Below, one piece after another: positions 50,052 through 60,072 of a DNA stretch of 63,727 nucleotides (positions are counted from its first letter, which is position 1; each line of letters opens with the position of its first letter). Source of the stretch: Pseudomonadales bacterium (lineage in GTDB: Bacteria > Pseudomonadota > Gammaproteobacteria > Pseudomonadales > Pseudohongiellaceae); contig JAJDYJ010000066.1 in NCBI GenBank assembly GCA_022822865.1, positions 1-63,727 of the forward strand, in the 5' to 3' direction. A model generated the notes under the pieces. It did not search any database. It saw only the letters and a program-made list of their open reading frames with translations, and was not told where the DNA came from. The translations under genes were made by a program, and so were the position numbers.

Positions 50052-53000
50052 TCAGGCGTCGTCGTCGAGCGAGAGCAATTCGGCATTGCCGCCGGTAGCG
50101 ACAGTGTTGACGGTAACGACGCGCTCCGTGGCGAAGCGGGGCAGGTAATTCGGTCCGCCGGCTTTCGGTCCCGTGCCCGACAGACCGCGGCCGCCGAACG
50201 GCTGGGAGCCCACCACGGCGCCGATCATGTTGCGATTGGCGTAGACATTGCCCGCGCCGACCGCGCTGGCGGCCTGCTCGACGCGCGACTGGATGCGGGT
50301 ATGGATGCCGAAAGTGAGGCCATGGCCGGACCGGTCGATCTCCAGCAGAACGCTCGTGAAGTCCCGCTCCTTGAAGCGAATGACATGGAGAATCGGACCG
50401 AAATGTTCCCGGTCCAGCTCTCCGATCTTGTGTATGCGCGCCAGGCTCGGCGCGACGAAACTACCGTTTTCGCATTCTTCCGAGAGCGCCGCCTGATGCA
50501 GGAGCCGGCCTCGCTTCCGCAGATCGCCGATATGCGCTTGCAGCGCGCCGGCGGCGGATTCCGAAATGATCGGACCCAGGTCGGTTTCGATGCGGGAGGG
50601 GTCGCCGATGCGAAGTTCGTCCATCGCGCCGCGAATCAGGACAATGGCCTGATCGGCTATCTCTTCCTGCAGGTACAGGGCGCGCAATGCCGAACAGCGC
50701 TGGCCGGCGCTGAGAAAGGCCGAGCGGATCACATCGTCGGTGACCTGCTCGAGCAAGGCCGTGGAATCGACGATCATGGCGTTCTGGCCTCCGGTTTCGG
50801 CGATCAGCGGGGCGATCGGGCCTGGCTTTTCCGCCATGGCCCGGTTGATCCCGCGCGCGGTTTCGGTGCTGCCGGTGAACGCGACGCCGGCGCTTAGCGG
50901 GTGCCTCACCATCCGTTCGCCCACGGCGCCGTCGCCGATCAGCAGATTGCAGACTTCTCCCGGCACTCCCGCCGCATGCAACAGCCGCACGGCCTTGCAG
51001 GCGATGATCGGCGTTTCCTCGGCCGGTTTGGCGACGACGGCGTTGCCCGCCGCAAGAGCGGCGCAGACCTGGCCGCAGAAAATCGCCAGCGGGAAATTCC
51101 ACGGGCTGATGCAAACGAATACGCCGCGGCCGCCCAGTTTCAGTTCGTTGCTTTCTCCGGTGGGACCGGGAAGTACGATGCCGTCTCCGAATCTTTCCCG
51201 CGCCTGGGCGGCATAGTAGCGACAGAAATCCACGGCTTCGCGGACTTCGTCCACGGCGTCCGGAATCGTCTTGCCCGCTTCGCGGCAGAGAATCGCGATC
51301 AATTCGGGCCGCAGCGCTTCCAGGTTGTCCGCGAAGCGTTCGAGCAGCTTGGCGCGCATGTCGCCTCCGGCCTTGTCCCAGTCCGACTGCGCCCCGGCGG
51401 CGCGCCGGAAGGCGGCCTCGATATGGGCGTCGGAACTCGGCCGGACTTCGCCGATCACGTCGCCGCGGTCAGCGGGACCCGATACAGTCGAGGCGGCGGT
51501 TTTGCCGTCTTCCGGGACGGGCAGGGAAGTCGCCGTATAGCGCCGCTTGCGCGATTTTTCCCAGGCGTTTCGAAATTCGGCCACTACCGCGTCGCTGGTC
51601 AGGTCGGCGCCGCTCGAATTGCGTCTCGGCGCGAAAACATCCACGGGCAGGGAAATACGCGGATGCGCCGCGGGGCTCGCCTTGCGGACCGCGGCGATGG
51701 GATCGCGCACCAGATCCCCGGCGTCGAGCCGGTCATCGAGCAGGCGATGCACGAAAGAGCTGTTGGCGCCGTTCTCGAGCAGGCGGCGCACGAGGTAGGG
51801 CAGCAGGTCGTCGTAGTTGCCGACGGGGGCATAGGTGCGTAGCGCGGGAAAGTCCTCGAACTCGCGTTCCGCCGCCGCGTACAGGGCCGTACCCATTCCG
51901 TACAGCCGCTGGAATTCGAAATCGCGATTGTCGCCGGCGAGATGCATGACCGCCGCGACGCTATGGGCGTTGTGGGTGGCGAATTGCCCGTAAAGCGTGT
52001 CCGATCGCTGCAATATCCTCGCCGCGCATACCAGCCAGGAGAGATCGGTCGCGCATTTGCGGGTGTAGACAGGAAAACCCGGAAAGCCATGCTCCTGGGC
52101 GTGTTTTACTTCCGCGTCCCAATACGCTCCCTTTACCAGGCGCACGGGAATGCGGCGGCCATGGGCGCGGGCGTGCGCCGACAGCAAGTCGAGCACGGGC
52201 AGGGCGCGTTTGCCATAGGCCTGCACGACAAATCCGAGTTGCGCCCCGGCGGCCGCGTCATGCGTGAGCAGGCGTTCGAATACTTCCAGCGACAGTTCCA
52301 GCCGGTCGGCCTCTTCCGCGTCGATGGTAATCGCCACTCCGCCCGCCGCGGCTGCCCGGCACAGGTCCGCCGCGGCGGGAACGAGTTCATCGATGACCCG
52401 GCCGCGCTGGCTGTGTTCGTAACGCGGATGCAAGGCCGACAGTTTGATCGAAATGGAAGGGTCGACCACCCCGGCCTCCTTGCCGAGTCTTGCAACGGTG
52501 TCGATGGCGCGCCGATACGCTCCCCGGTAACGGTTCGCGGTGGCCGTGTCCCTGGCCGCCTCTCCGAGCATGTCCCAGGAATGCCGTTCCCCCGGCCGGC
52601 TGCGCTGCAAGGCCTTTTCTATGGTCGAGCCGACCACGAACTCACGGCCGAGGATGCCCATGGCCGCACGCATGGCGGTTTCCACCACGGGTTCGCCCAG
52701 GCGATGGCTCAGACTGCCGAGCCAGGACTTCGGATCGCGGCTGAATTCGCGTTCCGGCTCGACCATCTTGCTGCCCAGCATCAGCGCCCAGGTGGAAGCG
52801 TTCACCAGCAGCGAGCCCGATTTGCCGGCGTGGGCGGCCCAGTCCGCCAGGCCGATCCGGTCCGCAATCAGCCGTTCGGCGGTGGCGTGATCGGGAATCC
52901 GCAGCAGGCTCTCGGCCAGGCACATCAGGGCGATGCCTTCCTTGTTGTTGAGCCCGTATTCGACGAGGAAGGTATCGAGCAGCGAATGATTGGCCGTGTC

Positions 53001-53162
53001 GGCCCGCGCCGCCCGCACGATTTGGGCCGCGCGCGATTCGATCGGCTTCGCGTCATCGGCGGAATAAGGCGCGAGGCGCAGCAAATGCTGCACCATCTTG
53101 TCTTCGTCGCGAAATTTCCAGCCGGTGATCGTCCGGCGAATTGTGTCGGGTTCAAGTTCCAT
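50052..53162 (-). CDS. putA: Bifunctional proline dehydrogenase / P5C dehydrogenase
   Basis: PutA, about 1036 aa from the ATG at 53162 (GGAAAGGAAG upstream; an in-frame ATG at 53222 adds 20 residues). The N-terminal arm and FAD-dependent proline dehydrogenase barrel include ISIKLSALHPRYEHSQRGRV, GVAITIDAEEADRLELSL, VRLVKGAYWDAEVK and TLYGQFATHNAHSVAAV. The aldehyde dehydrogenase half has ISPWNFPLAIFCGQVCAALAAGN, AFTGSTETARGI, IAETGGQNAMIVD and the catalytic Cys in SAFLSAGQRCSALR. It lacks the N-terminal ribbon-helix-helix domain and the C-terminal extension of E. coli-type PutA, so it is a purely catabolic enzyme turning proline into glutamate. Transcribed alone, divergent from the coiled-coil gene. 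Confidence 0.95.
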   Translation of the reverse strand: MELEPDTIRRTITGWKFRDEDKMVQHLLRLAPYSADDAKPIESRAAQIVRAARADTANHSLLDTFLVEYGLNNKEGIALMCLAESLLRIPDHATAERLIADRIGLADWAAHAGKSGSLLVNASTWALMLGSKMVEPEREFSRDPKSWLGSLSHRLGEPVVETAMRAAMGILGREFVVGSTIEKALQRSRPGERHSWDMLGEAARDTATANRYRGAYRRAIDTVARLGKEAGVVDPSISIKLSALHPRYEHSQRGRVIDELVPAAADLCRAAAAGGVAITIDAEEADRLELSLEVFERLLTHDAAAGAQLGFVVQAYGKRALPVLDLLSAHARAHGRRIPVRLVKGAYWDAEVKHAQEHGFPGFPVYTRKCATDLSWLVCAARILQRSDTLYGQFATHNAHSVAAVMHLAGDNRDFEFQRLYGMGTALYAAAEREFEDFPALRTYAPVGNYDDLLPYLVRRLLENGANSSFVHRLLDDRLDAGDLVRDPIAAVRKASPAAHPRISLPVDVFAPRRNSSGADLTSDAVVAEFRNAWEKSRKRRYTATSLPVPEDGKTAASTVSGPADRGDVIGEVRPSSDAHIEAAFRRAAGAQSDWDKAGGDMRAKLLERFADNLEALRPELIAILCREAGKTIPDAVDEVREAVDFCRYYAAQARERFGDGIVLPGPTGESNELKLGGRGVFVCISPWNFPLAIFCGQVCAALAAGNAVVAKPAEETPIIACKAVRLLHAAGVPGEVCNLLIGDGAVGERMVRHPLSAGVAFTGSTETARGINRAMAEKPGPIAPLIAETGGQNAMIVDSTALLEQVTDDVIRSAFLSAGQRCSALRALYLQEEIADQAIVLIRGAMDELRIGDPSRIETDLGPIISESAAGALQAHIGDLRKRGRLLHQAALSEECENGSFVAPSLARIHKIGELDREHFGPILHVIRFKERDFTSVLLEIDRSGHGLTFGIHTRIQSRVEQAASAVGAGNVYANRNMIGAVVGSQPFGGRGLSGTGPKAGGPNYLPRFATERVVTVNTVATGGNAELLSLDDDA

Positions 53163-53261
53163 GGTCTGGTATCCGCTTCCTTTCCGGGGCCGGCCCGCTT
53201 GCTGACAGTCAAGTGCGCTCATGCTAGCCTGCGCACTGGATTTCCGTCTTGTCCGCCGATT

Positions 53262-54284
53262 ATGAAAAAAGGCCTGCTCATTATCGCATTACTCGCGGTT
53301 TTCGGCGCTATGACTTATGGGGCTTACGCCTGGATGGAACTGCGTGATGAAAACGCGCGACTGGAAGCGGACATCTCCGACTATCAGCGGCAATTGCGCG
53401 AACAGACCGCGGCCGCGGACGAGCGCAGGCAGGAGTTATCGCAGCGCACGGGCGACCTGCAACAGGAACTCGTGGAGGCCAGAAACCAGTTGGCAAGCCT
53501 GGCCGGCCAACTGGCGGAAACCCGCGAGATGATCAGCCCCGACTACGAACGGCTGTTGCAGCAGGCGCGCGAGGAAGTCGCCGGCGAGCGGCGGGCGGCG
53601 CAGGTCTCCGGCGCGGCGCGGGCCATGTCGGTGGATCCCGAAACCGCGCGGGCGGCCGCGGCCGCCCGGGTGCCGGAGTTGTACGGAGAATTCATGTCCG
53701 GACTCGGACTCGATGCCGACGAGCAGGAGCGGGTGATGTCCGCCCTGGTGGATTTCGAATCCATGCGCGCACAGATGCGCGCCGACCTGCTCGCGGGCAA
53801 TCTGACCCCGCAACAGGCGGTCGATCTGTTCGGCGCCGACGCCTTGAGCAGAAATCTGGCCAATCTGCTCGGCGGCGAGCAACTGGCCGAATTGCAGCAA
53901 TACAGCAATTTCCTCAATCGAGACTCGGCGCGGCTGATCTATGGCGAGACGCTGTCGCGCATGGGCGCCGCGCTGAGCGGCGACGCACAGCAACTCGCCT
54001 TGCAGACCCTGCTCGATCAGCTGTATTCCGAAGCGAACAACTACGGCGCCCTCGTGGGCCCCGACGGCAGCATGCGAACGGCCTACAACAGCCAACTCGA
54101 AGCGTACGACCGTACCCGCGAGCGATTGCAGGGCGAACTCGACCCGGAGCAGATGAACCAGCTTGACCGCTTCCTGGACTCCCGCCGCAACGGAGTAGAC
54201 CTGGTGCTGGAAGCCAGCGTCGACGAATCCGGCGGCCTGCGCCTGCGAAACGAACGCGTCGCCGTCGAGAATCTGCCCAATTGA
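53262..54284 (+). CDS. Membrane-anchored coiled-coil protein of unknown function
   Basis: I do not recognise a family. The 340-aa product starts MKKGLLIIALLAVFGAMTYG with one membrane helix (about 4-23), then a charged coiled coil (about 26-95; E/R/Q-rich heptads). A helical body follows with no cysteine and no catalytic motif. The C-terminal half is rich in Asp, Gln and Leu. The topology suggests a periplasmic scaffold or sensor. The frame extends upstream without a better start, but the ATG at 53262 is the only one giving the membrane anchor. It lies 99 bp from divergent putA and 90 bp before the M16 peptidase gene. Confidence 0.75.
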   Translation: MKKGLLIIALLAVFGAMTYGAYAWMELRDENARLEADISDYQRQLREQTAAADERRQELSQRTGDLQQELVEARNQLASLAGQLAETREMISPDYERLLQQAREEVAGERRAAQVSGAARAMSVDPETARAAAAARVPELYGEFMSGLGLDADEQERVMSALVDFESMRAQMRADLLAGNLTPQQAVDLFGADALSRNLANLLGGEQLAELQQYSNFLNRDSARLIYGETLSRMGAALSGDAQQLALQTLLDQLYSEANNYGALVGPDGSMRTAYNSQLEAYDRTRERLQGELDPEQMNQLDRFLDSRRNGVDLVLEASVDESGGLRLRNERVAVENLPN

Positions 54285-54374
54285 CAGGCTTCGACCGTCG
54301 CCGGCGAACCAATCATCCCTTCAAAACTGATAAGATTCACAGCCGAATCGCAAATGCGTCAGCGGAGTAACTCA

Positions 54375-57344
54375 ATGACTGTTTCGTCCTATAGCTTGCG
54401 GTATTTCACTCTAGGCCTTGGCCTGCTGGCGCTTGCCGCCTGCGGCGACCCGGCCTCGGCGCCCGAAACCGCTGCGTCCGCGGTGGAGACTGGCGCGGCT
54501 TCGCCGGGATTTACCCGCATCAACGAACCCAATCCGCTCGACCGGATGGATACGCATATCTATCGCCTCGATAACGGATTGCTGGTGTATCTGACGGAGA
54601 ATCACGAGGAGCCGCGCTTCTATGCGGAGATCGCGGTGCGGGCGGGCAGCAAGCACGACCCGGCCGACGCCACCGGGCTGGCGCATTACCTTGAACATCT
54701 GCTGTTCAAGGGCAATCGCAATCTCGGCTCGCTCGATTACGAAGCCGAGGCGCCTCATCTCGAGCGTATCGTCGAATTGTACGAAGAACATTTCGCGACC
54801 GGGGATCCGGCACGGCGCGCCGCCATCTATTCCGAGATAAACGCCACCGCGCAGGAGGCGGCGCAATACGCGGTTCCAAACGAAATCGACAAGCTGTACA
54901 ACAGCATGGGCGCGACCGGCCTGAACGCCCATACTTCCAACGAGGAAACGGTCTATCGGGTCGGCCTGCCTTCGAACCGCCTGCGGCAATGGGCCGAGAT
55001 CGAATCCGACCGCTTCGTCGATCCGGTGTTCCGCCTGTTTCACACCGAACTCGAAACGGTCTACGAGGAAAAGAACCGCTCGCTCGACAATCGCGGTTTC
55101 ATCATTTACACCGCCCTGAACGAGTTGCTGTTTCCGGTACATCCCTACGGCCAGCAGCCCACCATCGGCACGGTGGATCATCTGAAGAATCCTTCCCTGG
55201 TCTATATCCAGGATTACTTCGACACCTGGTACGTGCCGAACAACATGGCGGTCTTCATCAGCGGCGATATCGACATTCCCTCTACTATCGAACTGATCGC
55301 TGAAAAGTTCGGCCACTGGGAGCCGCGGGAGCTGCCCGGGACCGGACCCTGGAACGATCCGCCGCTGGACGGCGTGCGCCGGGACACCGTGCAATATCCC
55401 GGCGAGGAACAGGTGCAGATCGCCTTCCCCACGGCGCCTTACGGTCACCCCGACATGGAAGCGCTGATCCTGGTCGATATGATTCTCGACAATCGCACCG
55501 CGGGGCTCATCAATCTCAACCTGAACCAGCAGCAACGCGTGGCGCAGGCGGGCTCGTCGCCGGCTTTCCTCAATGACGCCGGTTATCAGTTGCTGTACGG
55601 CGTGCCCAAGCAGGATCAGACCCTGGAGGAAGTCGAGCAACTGCTGCTCGAGCAGATCGAGATCATCAAGGCCGGCGAATTCGAGGACTGGATCATCGCC
55701 GCCATCGTCAACGATTTCGCCAAGAACGAAAAAGCCGGCCTCGAGTCCAATAACGCCCGGGTCGCGCGCATGCGCGATTCCTTCATTCGCGGCGTCGACT
55801 GGGACTACCGGGTCGCCGAACTCGAACGCATGAGCGGCCTGACCCGCGCTGACGTGGTGGAGGTCGCCAACAGATATTTCGGCGGCGATTACGTTGCCGT
55901 ACACCAGGTCAACGCGCAACACGAAGTGCCGCCGGTGGAAAAACCGGTCATCGACCCGGTCGAGATAGACCCCACCCGCCAGTCGGAATTCGCTTCCCGA
56001 GTACTGGCCATGGAAGCCGCTCCCATCGAACCGGTGTTCGTCGAGCAGGACCGGGACTACCGCATTCTCGATCTGGCCGAAGGCGTGCAGTTGTATTACG
56101 CGCCGAATCCGCTCAACGACCTGTTCACGTTCTCCGTCAGCGTCGATGCGGGCTCGGAGGAAAACGGCAGGTTGAGCCTGGCGGCGGCGCTGATGGACGT
56201 GGCCGGCAGCGCTTCCATGAGCAATGAGGACCTGCAGAAGGAATGGTATCGCATGGGTAGCGAGTTCGGCTTCCGGGTGGCGGAGAACTCCTCGAGTTTC
56301 AGGCTGTCCGGGCTCGACGATCAGTTCGAGGACAGCCTGGCGCTGATGCTGGAACTCGTGCGCGCGCCGGTCGCCGACGAGAACACGCTGGCGCAACTGA
56401 AAGGCATCCTCCTGAAATCCCGGGAAGACCAGAAGCAATCGCCGCCGGCCATCGCCCGGGCCTTGTATCTGTACAACCGTTATGGCGAGGAATCGCCCAT
56501 GCTCGAATCGCTGACCAGCGAGGAGATCATGCAGTCCGGCCTCGATGAACTGCTGGCGCTGCCCGCGGACTTGCTCGACTACGAGCAGACCATCGCCTAT
56601 ACCGGTTCGCTGCCGCTGGAAGACGTGGCCGAAATCCTGCGCCGCCACCTGCAGCCCGGCGCCGATCTGCAGGCGCCGCCGGAATACCGCTTCCGCCAGG
56701 CGCGCGAAATCGACGCAACCGAACTCTATGTGGTCGACCAGCAAACCGCCCAGGCCCAGGTGAGGATCGAGTTCGCCGACGGCGTTTACGACGAGAGCGA
56801 CAGCGTACTGTCTTCGCTGTACACGAGCTATTTCGGCAGCGGCATGTCCAGCGTGGTGTTCCAGGAATTGCGCGAAGCCCGGGCGCTGGCCTATTCGGCC
56901 CAGGCGCGTTACGCCCAGGGTGGCCGCCTGAACGACCAGAATCTCATGCTCGGCGCCATCGGCACCCAGACCGACAAGACCGCCGATGCGCTGACCGCTT
57001 TCATCGACCTGATCGACAACATGCCCGTTGCCGAAGAGCGTCTCGATGAGGCGGTAAACTCCACGCTCAACCGCTATCGCACTTCGAAACTCAGTTTCAG
57101 GGAAGTGATCGGGGCGGTGCGCGCCTGGGAGCGGCTCGGCCTCGAAGGCGACCCGCGGCGGCAGCGTTATGCCGAACTGCAACAGGTAGGCATGGACGAT
57201 TTGCTGGAATTCCAGCAAGAGCATGTCCGGGACCGGGCCAAGCTGATCTCGATCGTCGGCGACCTGTCCGTCATCGACGTGGCGGAACTTGAACAGTTCG
57301 GCCGGGTCCAAGAGGTCCAGGTGGACGATCTGTTCGTAGACTGA
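54375..57344 (+). CDS. M16-family zinc metallopeptidase lipoprotein
   Basis: Pitrilysin/insulinase-type protease, 989 aa from the ATG at 54375, chosen because it gives a lipobox (GLLALAAC, Cys23) and hence periplasmic membrane anchoring. The active inverted zinc motif HYLEH is at about 104-108 (GLAHYLEHLLFKGN) in the first half, followed by NSMGATGLNAHTSNEET. The second half (from about 560) repeats the fold but lacks HxxEH, as usual for the structural half. FREVIGAVRAWERLG is near the end. It degrades or processes peptides up to small-protein size in the periplasm. The ABC ATPase begins 7 nt after the stop, so it heads the five-gene block that follows. Confidence 0.9.
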   Translation: MTVSSYSLRYFTLGLGLLALAACGDPASAPETAASAVETGAASPGFTRINEPNPLDRMDTHIYRLDNGLLVYLTENHEEPRFYAEIAVRAGSKHDPADATGLAHYLEHLLFKGNRNLGSLDYEAEAPHLERIVELYEEHFATGDPARRAAIYSEINATAQEAAQYAVPNEIDKLYNSMGATGLNAHTSNEETVYRVGLPSNRLRQWAEIESDRFVDPVFRLFHTELETVYEEKNRSLDNRGFIIYTALNELLFPVHPYGQQPTIGTVDHLKNPSLVYIQDYFDTWYVPNNMAVFISGDIDIPSTIELIAEKFGHWEPRELPGTGPWNDPPLDGVRRDTVQYPGEEQVQIAFPTAPYGHPDMEALILVDMILDNRTAGLINLNLNQQQRVAQAGSSPAFLNDAGYQLLYGVPKQDQTLEEVEQLLLEQIEIIKAGEFEDWIIAAIVNDFAKNEKAGLESNNARVARMRDSFIRGVDWDYRVAELERMSGLTRADVVEVANRYFGGDYVAVHQVNAQHEVPPVEKPVIDPVEIDPTRQSEFASRVLAMEAAPIEPVFVEQDRDYRILDLAEGVQLYYAPNPLNDLFTFSVSVDAGSEENGRLSLAAALMDVAGSASMSNEDLQKEWYRMGSEFGFRVAENSSSFRLSGLDDQFEDSLALMLELVRAPVADENTLAQLKGILLKSREDQKQSPPAIARALYLYNRYGEESPMLESLTSEEIMQSGLDELLALPADLLDYEQTIAYTGSLPLEDVAEILRRHLQPGADLQAPPEYRFRQAREIDATELYVVDQQTAQAQVRIEFADGVYDESDSVLSSLYTSYFGSGMSSVVFQELREARALAYSAQARYAQGGRLNDQNLMLGAIGTQTDKTADALTAFIDLIDNMPVAEERLDEAVNSTLNRYRTSKLSFREVIGAVRAWERLGLEGDPRRQRYAELQQVGMDDLLEFQQEHVRDRAKLISIVGDLSVIDVAELEQFGRVQEVQVDDLFVD

Positions 57345-57351
57345 TTCTGAT

Positions 57352-58272
57352 GTGAATGCAGCGAATCCCGCATTGCGCGTGCGCGGGCTGCGCAAGCGCT
57401 ATGGCGACGTAGCCGTCCTGCACGGCGTCGACCTTGAATTGCCCGCGGCGGCGGTGTTCGGTCTCGTCGGCCTGAACGGTTCGGGCAAGACCACGACCAT
57501 CGAATGCACGCTCGGGCTGCAAGGCTTCCAGGAAGGGGAGGTGTCGGTGCTTGGCCACAGTCCGGCCGAGCTTTTTCGCCTGCAAGGCGATGTCGTGGCG
57601 ATCTTCGACAGCCCGAGCGTGCCGCCGCATCTGACCGTGCGGCAATGCCTCGAACACGCCCGTCTGCTGTGTCCGAAACCGCGGCGCGGCTGCGCCGAAG
57701 TCGAGCGCCTGCTCGGCATTGAAAGTTATGCAAAATATCGCATCCGGCAATTGTCGCTCGGCAATCGGCGGCGCGTTTCCATCGCCCAGGCCCTGCTCGG
57801 CGAACCGCGGTTGATTCTGCTCGACGAGCCGTTCAATGGACTCGACGCCGGCGGGGTGGATTTGGTGCTCGAACTGATCTCGAATCTGAATCGGGAAACC
57901 GGCGCCGGTTTCCTGCTTTCCAGCCATCAATTGCCTTACCTGGAAAAGGTTTGCAGCCATGTCGCCATCCTGCACCAGGGCCGCATCGCCGCGGCGGGAG
58001 CATTGAGCGAGATGCTGATCGACTCCGGCTCGCGCGTGGCGCTGCATACCACCGATCCTGAAGAGGCCACGCATCTGCTGGAGCTCGAACCCTGCGTCAC
58101 GTTGCTGGAAGGCCATGGGACGGAACGCTTGCATTTGCGCCTGGAAGGTTGGCGTAGCGACGAATTGGTGGCGTTTATGGTCGATAACGGCATTCCGGTT
58201 TGCGAGCTGACCCGTCAACGCGCCTCGCTCGACAACCTGTTTCGCGAGTTGACCGCCGGAGGCGATGCATGA
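57352..58272 (+). CDS. ABC-2 type transporter ATPase
   Basis: ATPase of 306 aa starting at GTG (57352), seven nt after the peptidase stop. Walker A is VGLNGSGKTTTIECTLG and Walker B LILLDEPFNGLDAGG. The H-loop is SSHQLPYLEKVC. The signature is the variant LSLGNRRRVSIAQAL, with Leu-Gly-Asn replacing the usual SGG(Q). The layout is that of CcmA/NatA/NosF-like exporter ATPases with a C-terminal regulatory extension (about 230-306). Its partner permease overlaps by 4 bp. Substrate unknown. Confidence 0.92.
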   Translation: MNAANPALRVRGLRKRYGDVAVLHGVDLELPAAAVFGLVGLNGSGKTTTIECTLGLQGFQEGEVSVLGHSPAELFRLQGDVVAIFDSPSVPPHLTVRQCLEHARLLCPKPRRGCAEVERLLGIESYAKYRIRQLSLGNRRRVSIAQALLGEPRLILLDEPFNGLDAGGVDLVLELISNLNRETGAGFLLSSHQLPYLEKVCSHVAILHQGRIAAAGALSEMLIDSGSRVALHTTDPEEATHLLELEPCVTLLEGHGTERLHLRLEGWRSDELVAFMVDNGIPVCELTRQRASLDNLFRELTAGGDA

Positions 58273-59126
58273 GCAATCTGCTGGCGGCCCTGCGGCTTGA
58301 GTTGTTCCTGTCGCGCTACAGTCTGGCGGCGAAAATCGTATTGCTGGCGCCGGCGCTCGTCTGTCTGGCGCGATTTCTGCTGGTCTGGCTGAACCAGGCC
58401 GGCCGGCAGGCTCGCGCCGGGCTGATCGGCGACGATTCCTTCGCACTCGCCCAGGCGCAGAACGCCTATGGGCATTTCGTCGACGGCATGAATACCGGTC
58501 TCACGATCCTGGCCCTGCTGCTGGTCGCATTGGCGGCTTACGACTTCAGCAGCGAGCGCGATATCGGATCGATTCGCCATGTCCTTATCCGGCGCGCCGG
58601 ACGCTCGAGCATCGTGCTGGCGAAACTGTTGCGGTTGCACATCCTGGGCGTGTTGTCCCTGGCCCTGCTTGGGCTGGCGGCCTGGGGCGGCAGCGCCGCA
58701 TTCTGGGATTTCGGTCCGGTGGTCGAAGACGGTTTCGAGTTGATCGGCGAGGACGAGATTCTCTACGAGATACACCTTGGGCTGCTTATGGCCGTGATTC
58801 CATTGCCGGCGGTGATCGCCTTCGGCCTGCTGGTGTCGGTGGCGGCCCAGTCGGCGACGCAGGCGGTGACCCTGGCGCTGGGAGCGACCCTGGCCATGGA
58901 TATCTTCAAGGCCCTGCTCGGCGAGCGCGCCTGGTATCTGTATGCGACTTTTCATCCGTCCCTGCTCGATCAGTCGTATCTGCGGGAAGTGTCGAGGTTG
59001 GTCAGGGGATTTTCCGATGTCCTGGTGGAAGACAGTTTCTTCGTATTCAACGAGTGGATTCCGGCAGTCTCGGTGCTGGTTTTCACGCTTGCCGCCCTGC
59101 TCGTGGCGCAGCGGCGCAGCTTGTAG
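58269..59126 (+). CDS. ABC-2 type permease (six-helix)
   Basis: Inner-membrane permease of 285 aa from the ATG at 58269 (ATGA overlap with the ATPase gene). About six hydrophobic helices are visible (near 22-42, 77-95, 121-145, 170-195, 205-220, 260-278), with a polar loop of 30 residues after the first and ALLLVALAAYDFSSERDIGSIRHVL typical of NosY/ABC-2 proteins. It pairs with the preceding ATPase; a homodimer is likely because only one permease gene is present. Confidence 0.88.
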   Translation: MSNLLAALRLELFLSRYSLAAKIVLLAPALVCLARFLLVWLNQAGRQARAGLIGDDSFALAQAQNAYGHFVDGMNTGLTILALLLVALAAYDFSSERDIGSIRHVLIRRAGRSSIVLAKLLRLHILGVLSLALLGLAAWGGSAAFWDFGPVVEDGFELIGEDEILYEIHLGLLMAVIPLPAVIAFGLLVSVAAQSATQAVTLALGATLAMDIFKALLGERAWYLYATFHPSLLDQSYLREVSRLVRGFSDVLVEDSFFVFNEWIPAVSVLVFTLAALLVAQRRSL

Positions 59127-59133
59127 GGAAATC

Positions 59134-60072
59134 ATGCGCTTTTTGCCGATCATGCTTGCGGCTCTGACTTGCTCCTGTACGGTTTACGAGCCGGCGCGCC
59201 TCGTTCCCGCGATCAATCTTTCGCCGGAGCGACTCGCGGTTCGGGAGGACGATGCCGGCCTGCTCGTGGATTTCGGTCTCGAGGTTGCGGTCAACGAAAG
59301 CGATTCGCTTGCCGCGGTGGAGATATTGCCCGGTGTGCGTGTGGTGGAAGTCGCCGCCAACGGCCCGGCCGATTCAGCGGGGATTCAGGCGGGAGACGTC
59401 ATTCTCGCCATCGACGAAATGGAAACCAACAGCCCAGACGCCATGCTGGCCATTCAGCGAATGCCGCTTCAGGAAGCGCCGTACGAGTTCAACTTGCGGC
59501 GCAATACGACGGTATTGTCGGCCAGCGTCAGCGGCCGCGAAATCGCGGCGGGCGCAGGCCCCCGCGAGTTGTACCGGGTCGATCCGGTCGCAACCCGCGC
59601 CGGCTATCGCACCGAGATGATCGATGTGGCGGGCGGGCCTTCCCGGGCGGGCGCCCTCGTGGTCGAGTTGTTTCCCGGCAGTCCGCTGCCGGCGGCGGGC
59701 ATCCGCGAGGGCCAGTGGATTCTGGCGCTGGACGGGACCGGTTTCGGTTCTGCCCAGGAACTTGTCAGCCGCCTCGATCGAGAACACGAACTCGGCAGCG
59801 AAGTTACGTTCGACGTCTACGACGGGCGGAGCCTGCGCCGGGTCGAGATGGAATTGTGGGATCCGGGCCGGCGCATCAGCCGCGTCGCGCTGGGCCCGCT
59901 GCTGCAATACCGTTCGAGCCTGAGCCCCGATACCGCGAGCCTGGACATCCTGGATTTCTGGCTGTTCTCGGTTTATTCGTACGACCGCAGCAATGGTGAG
60001 CAGTCCCATTCGATTCTGGGTCTGCTGAATTTCACCTCGGGTTACGGCGAGTTGACGGAGGAAGCGCAATGA
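59134..60072 (+). CDS. Double-PDZ lipoprotein
   Basis: A 312-aa predicted periplasmic protein. The start at 59134 gives a short signal with a lipobox-like LTCSC (Cys15). Two PDZ-like modules are readable: VVEVAANGPADSAGIQAGDVILAIDE (about 73-98) and VVELFPGSPLPAAGIREGQWILALDG (about 175-200), each followed by a helix and beta strand. No protease catalytic residues are present, so it should be a peptide-binding adaptor, perhaps for the M16 peptidase or the ABC exporter of the same block. Seven nt separate it from the permease gene, and its stop overlaps the next start (ATGA). Confidence 0.82.
   Translation: MRFLPIMLAALTCSCTVYEPARLVPAINLSPERLAVREDDAGLLVDFGLEVAVNESDSLAAVEILPGVRVVEVAANGPADSAGIQAGDVILAIDEMETNSPDAMLAIQRMPLQEAPYEFNLRRNTTVLSASVSGREIAAGAGPRELYRVDPVATRAGYRTEMIDVAGGPSRAGALVVELFPGSPLPAAGIREGQWILALDGTGFGSAQELVSRLDREHELGSEVTFDVYDGRSLRRVEMELWDPGRRISRVALGPLLQYRSSLSPDTASLDILDFWLFSVYSYDRSNGEQSHSILGLLNFTSGYGELTEEAQ

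Noticed and set aside
54411..57395. 994-codon open frame antisense to the M16 peptidase
   Set aside because: Same artefact of high third-position GC; the plus-strand product has a lipobox and zinc motif.
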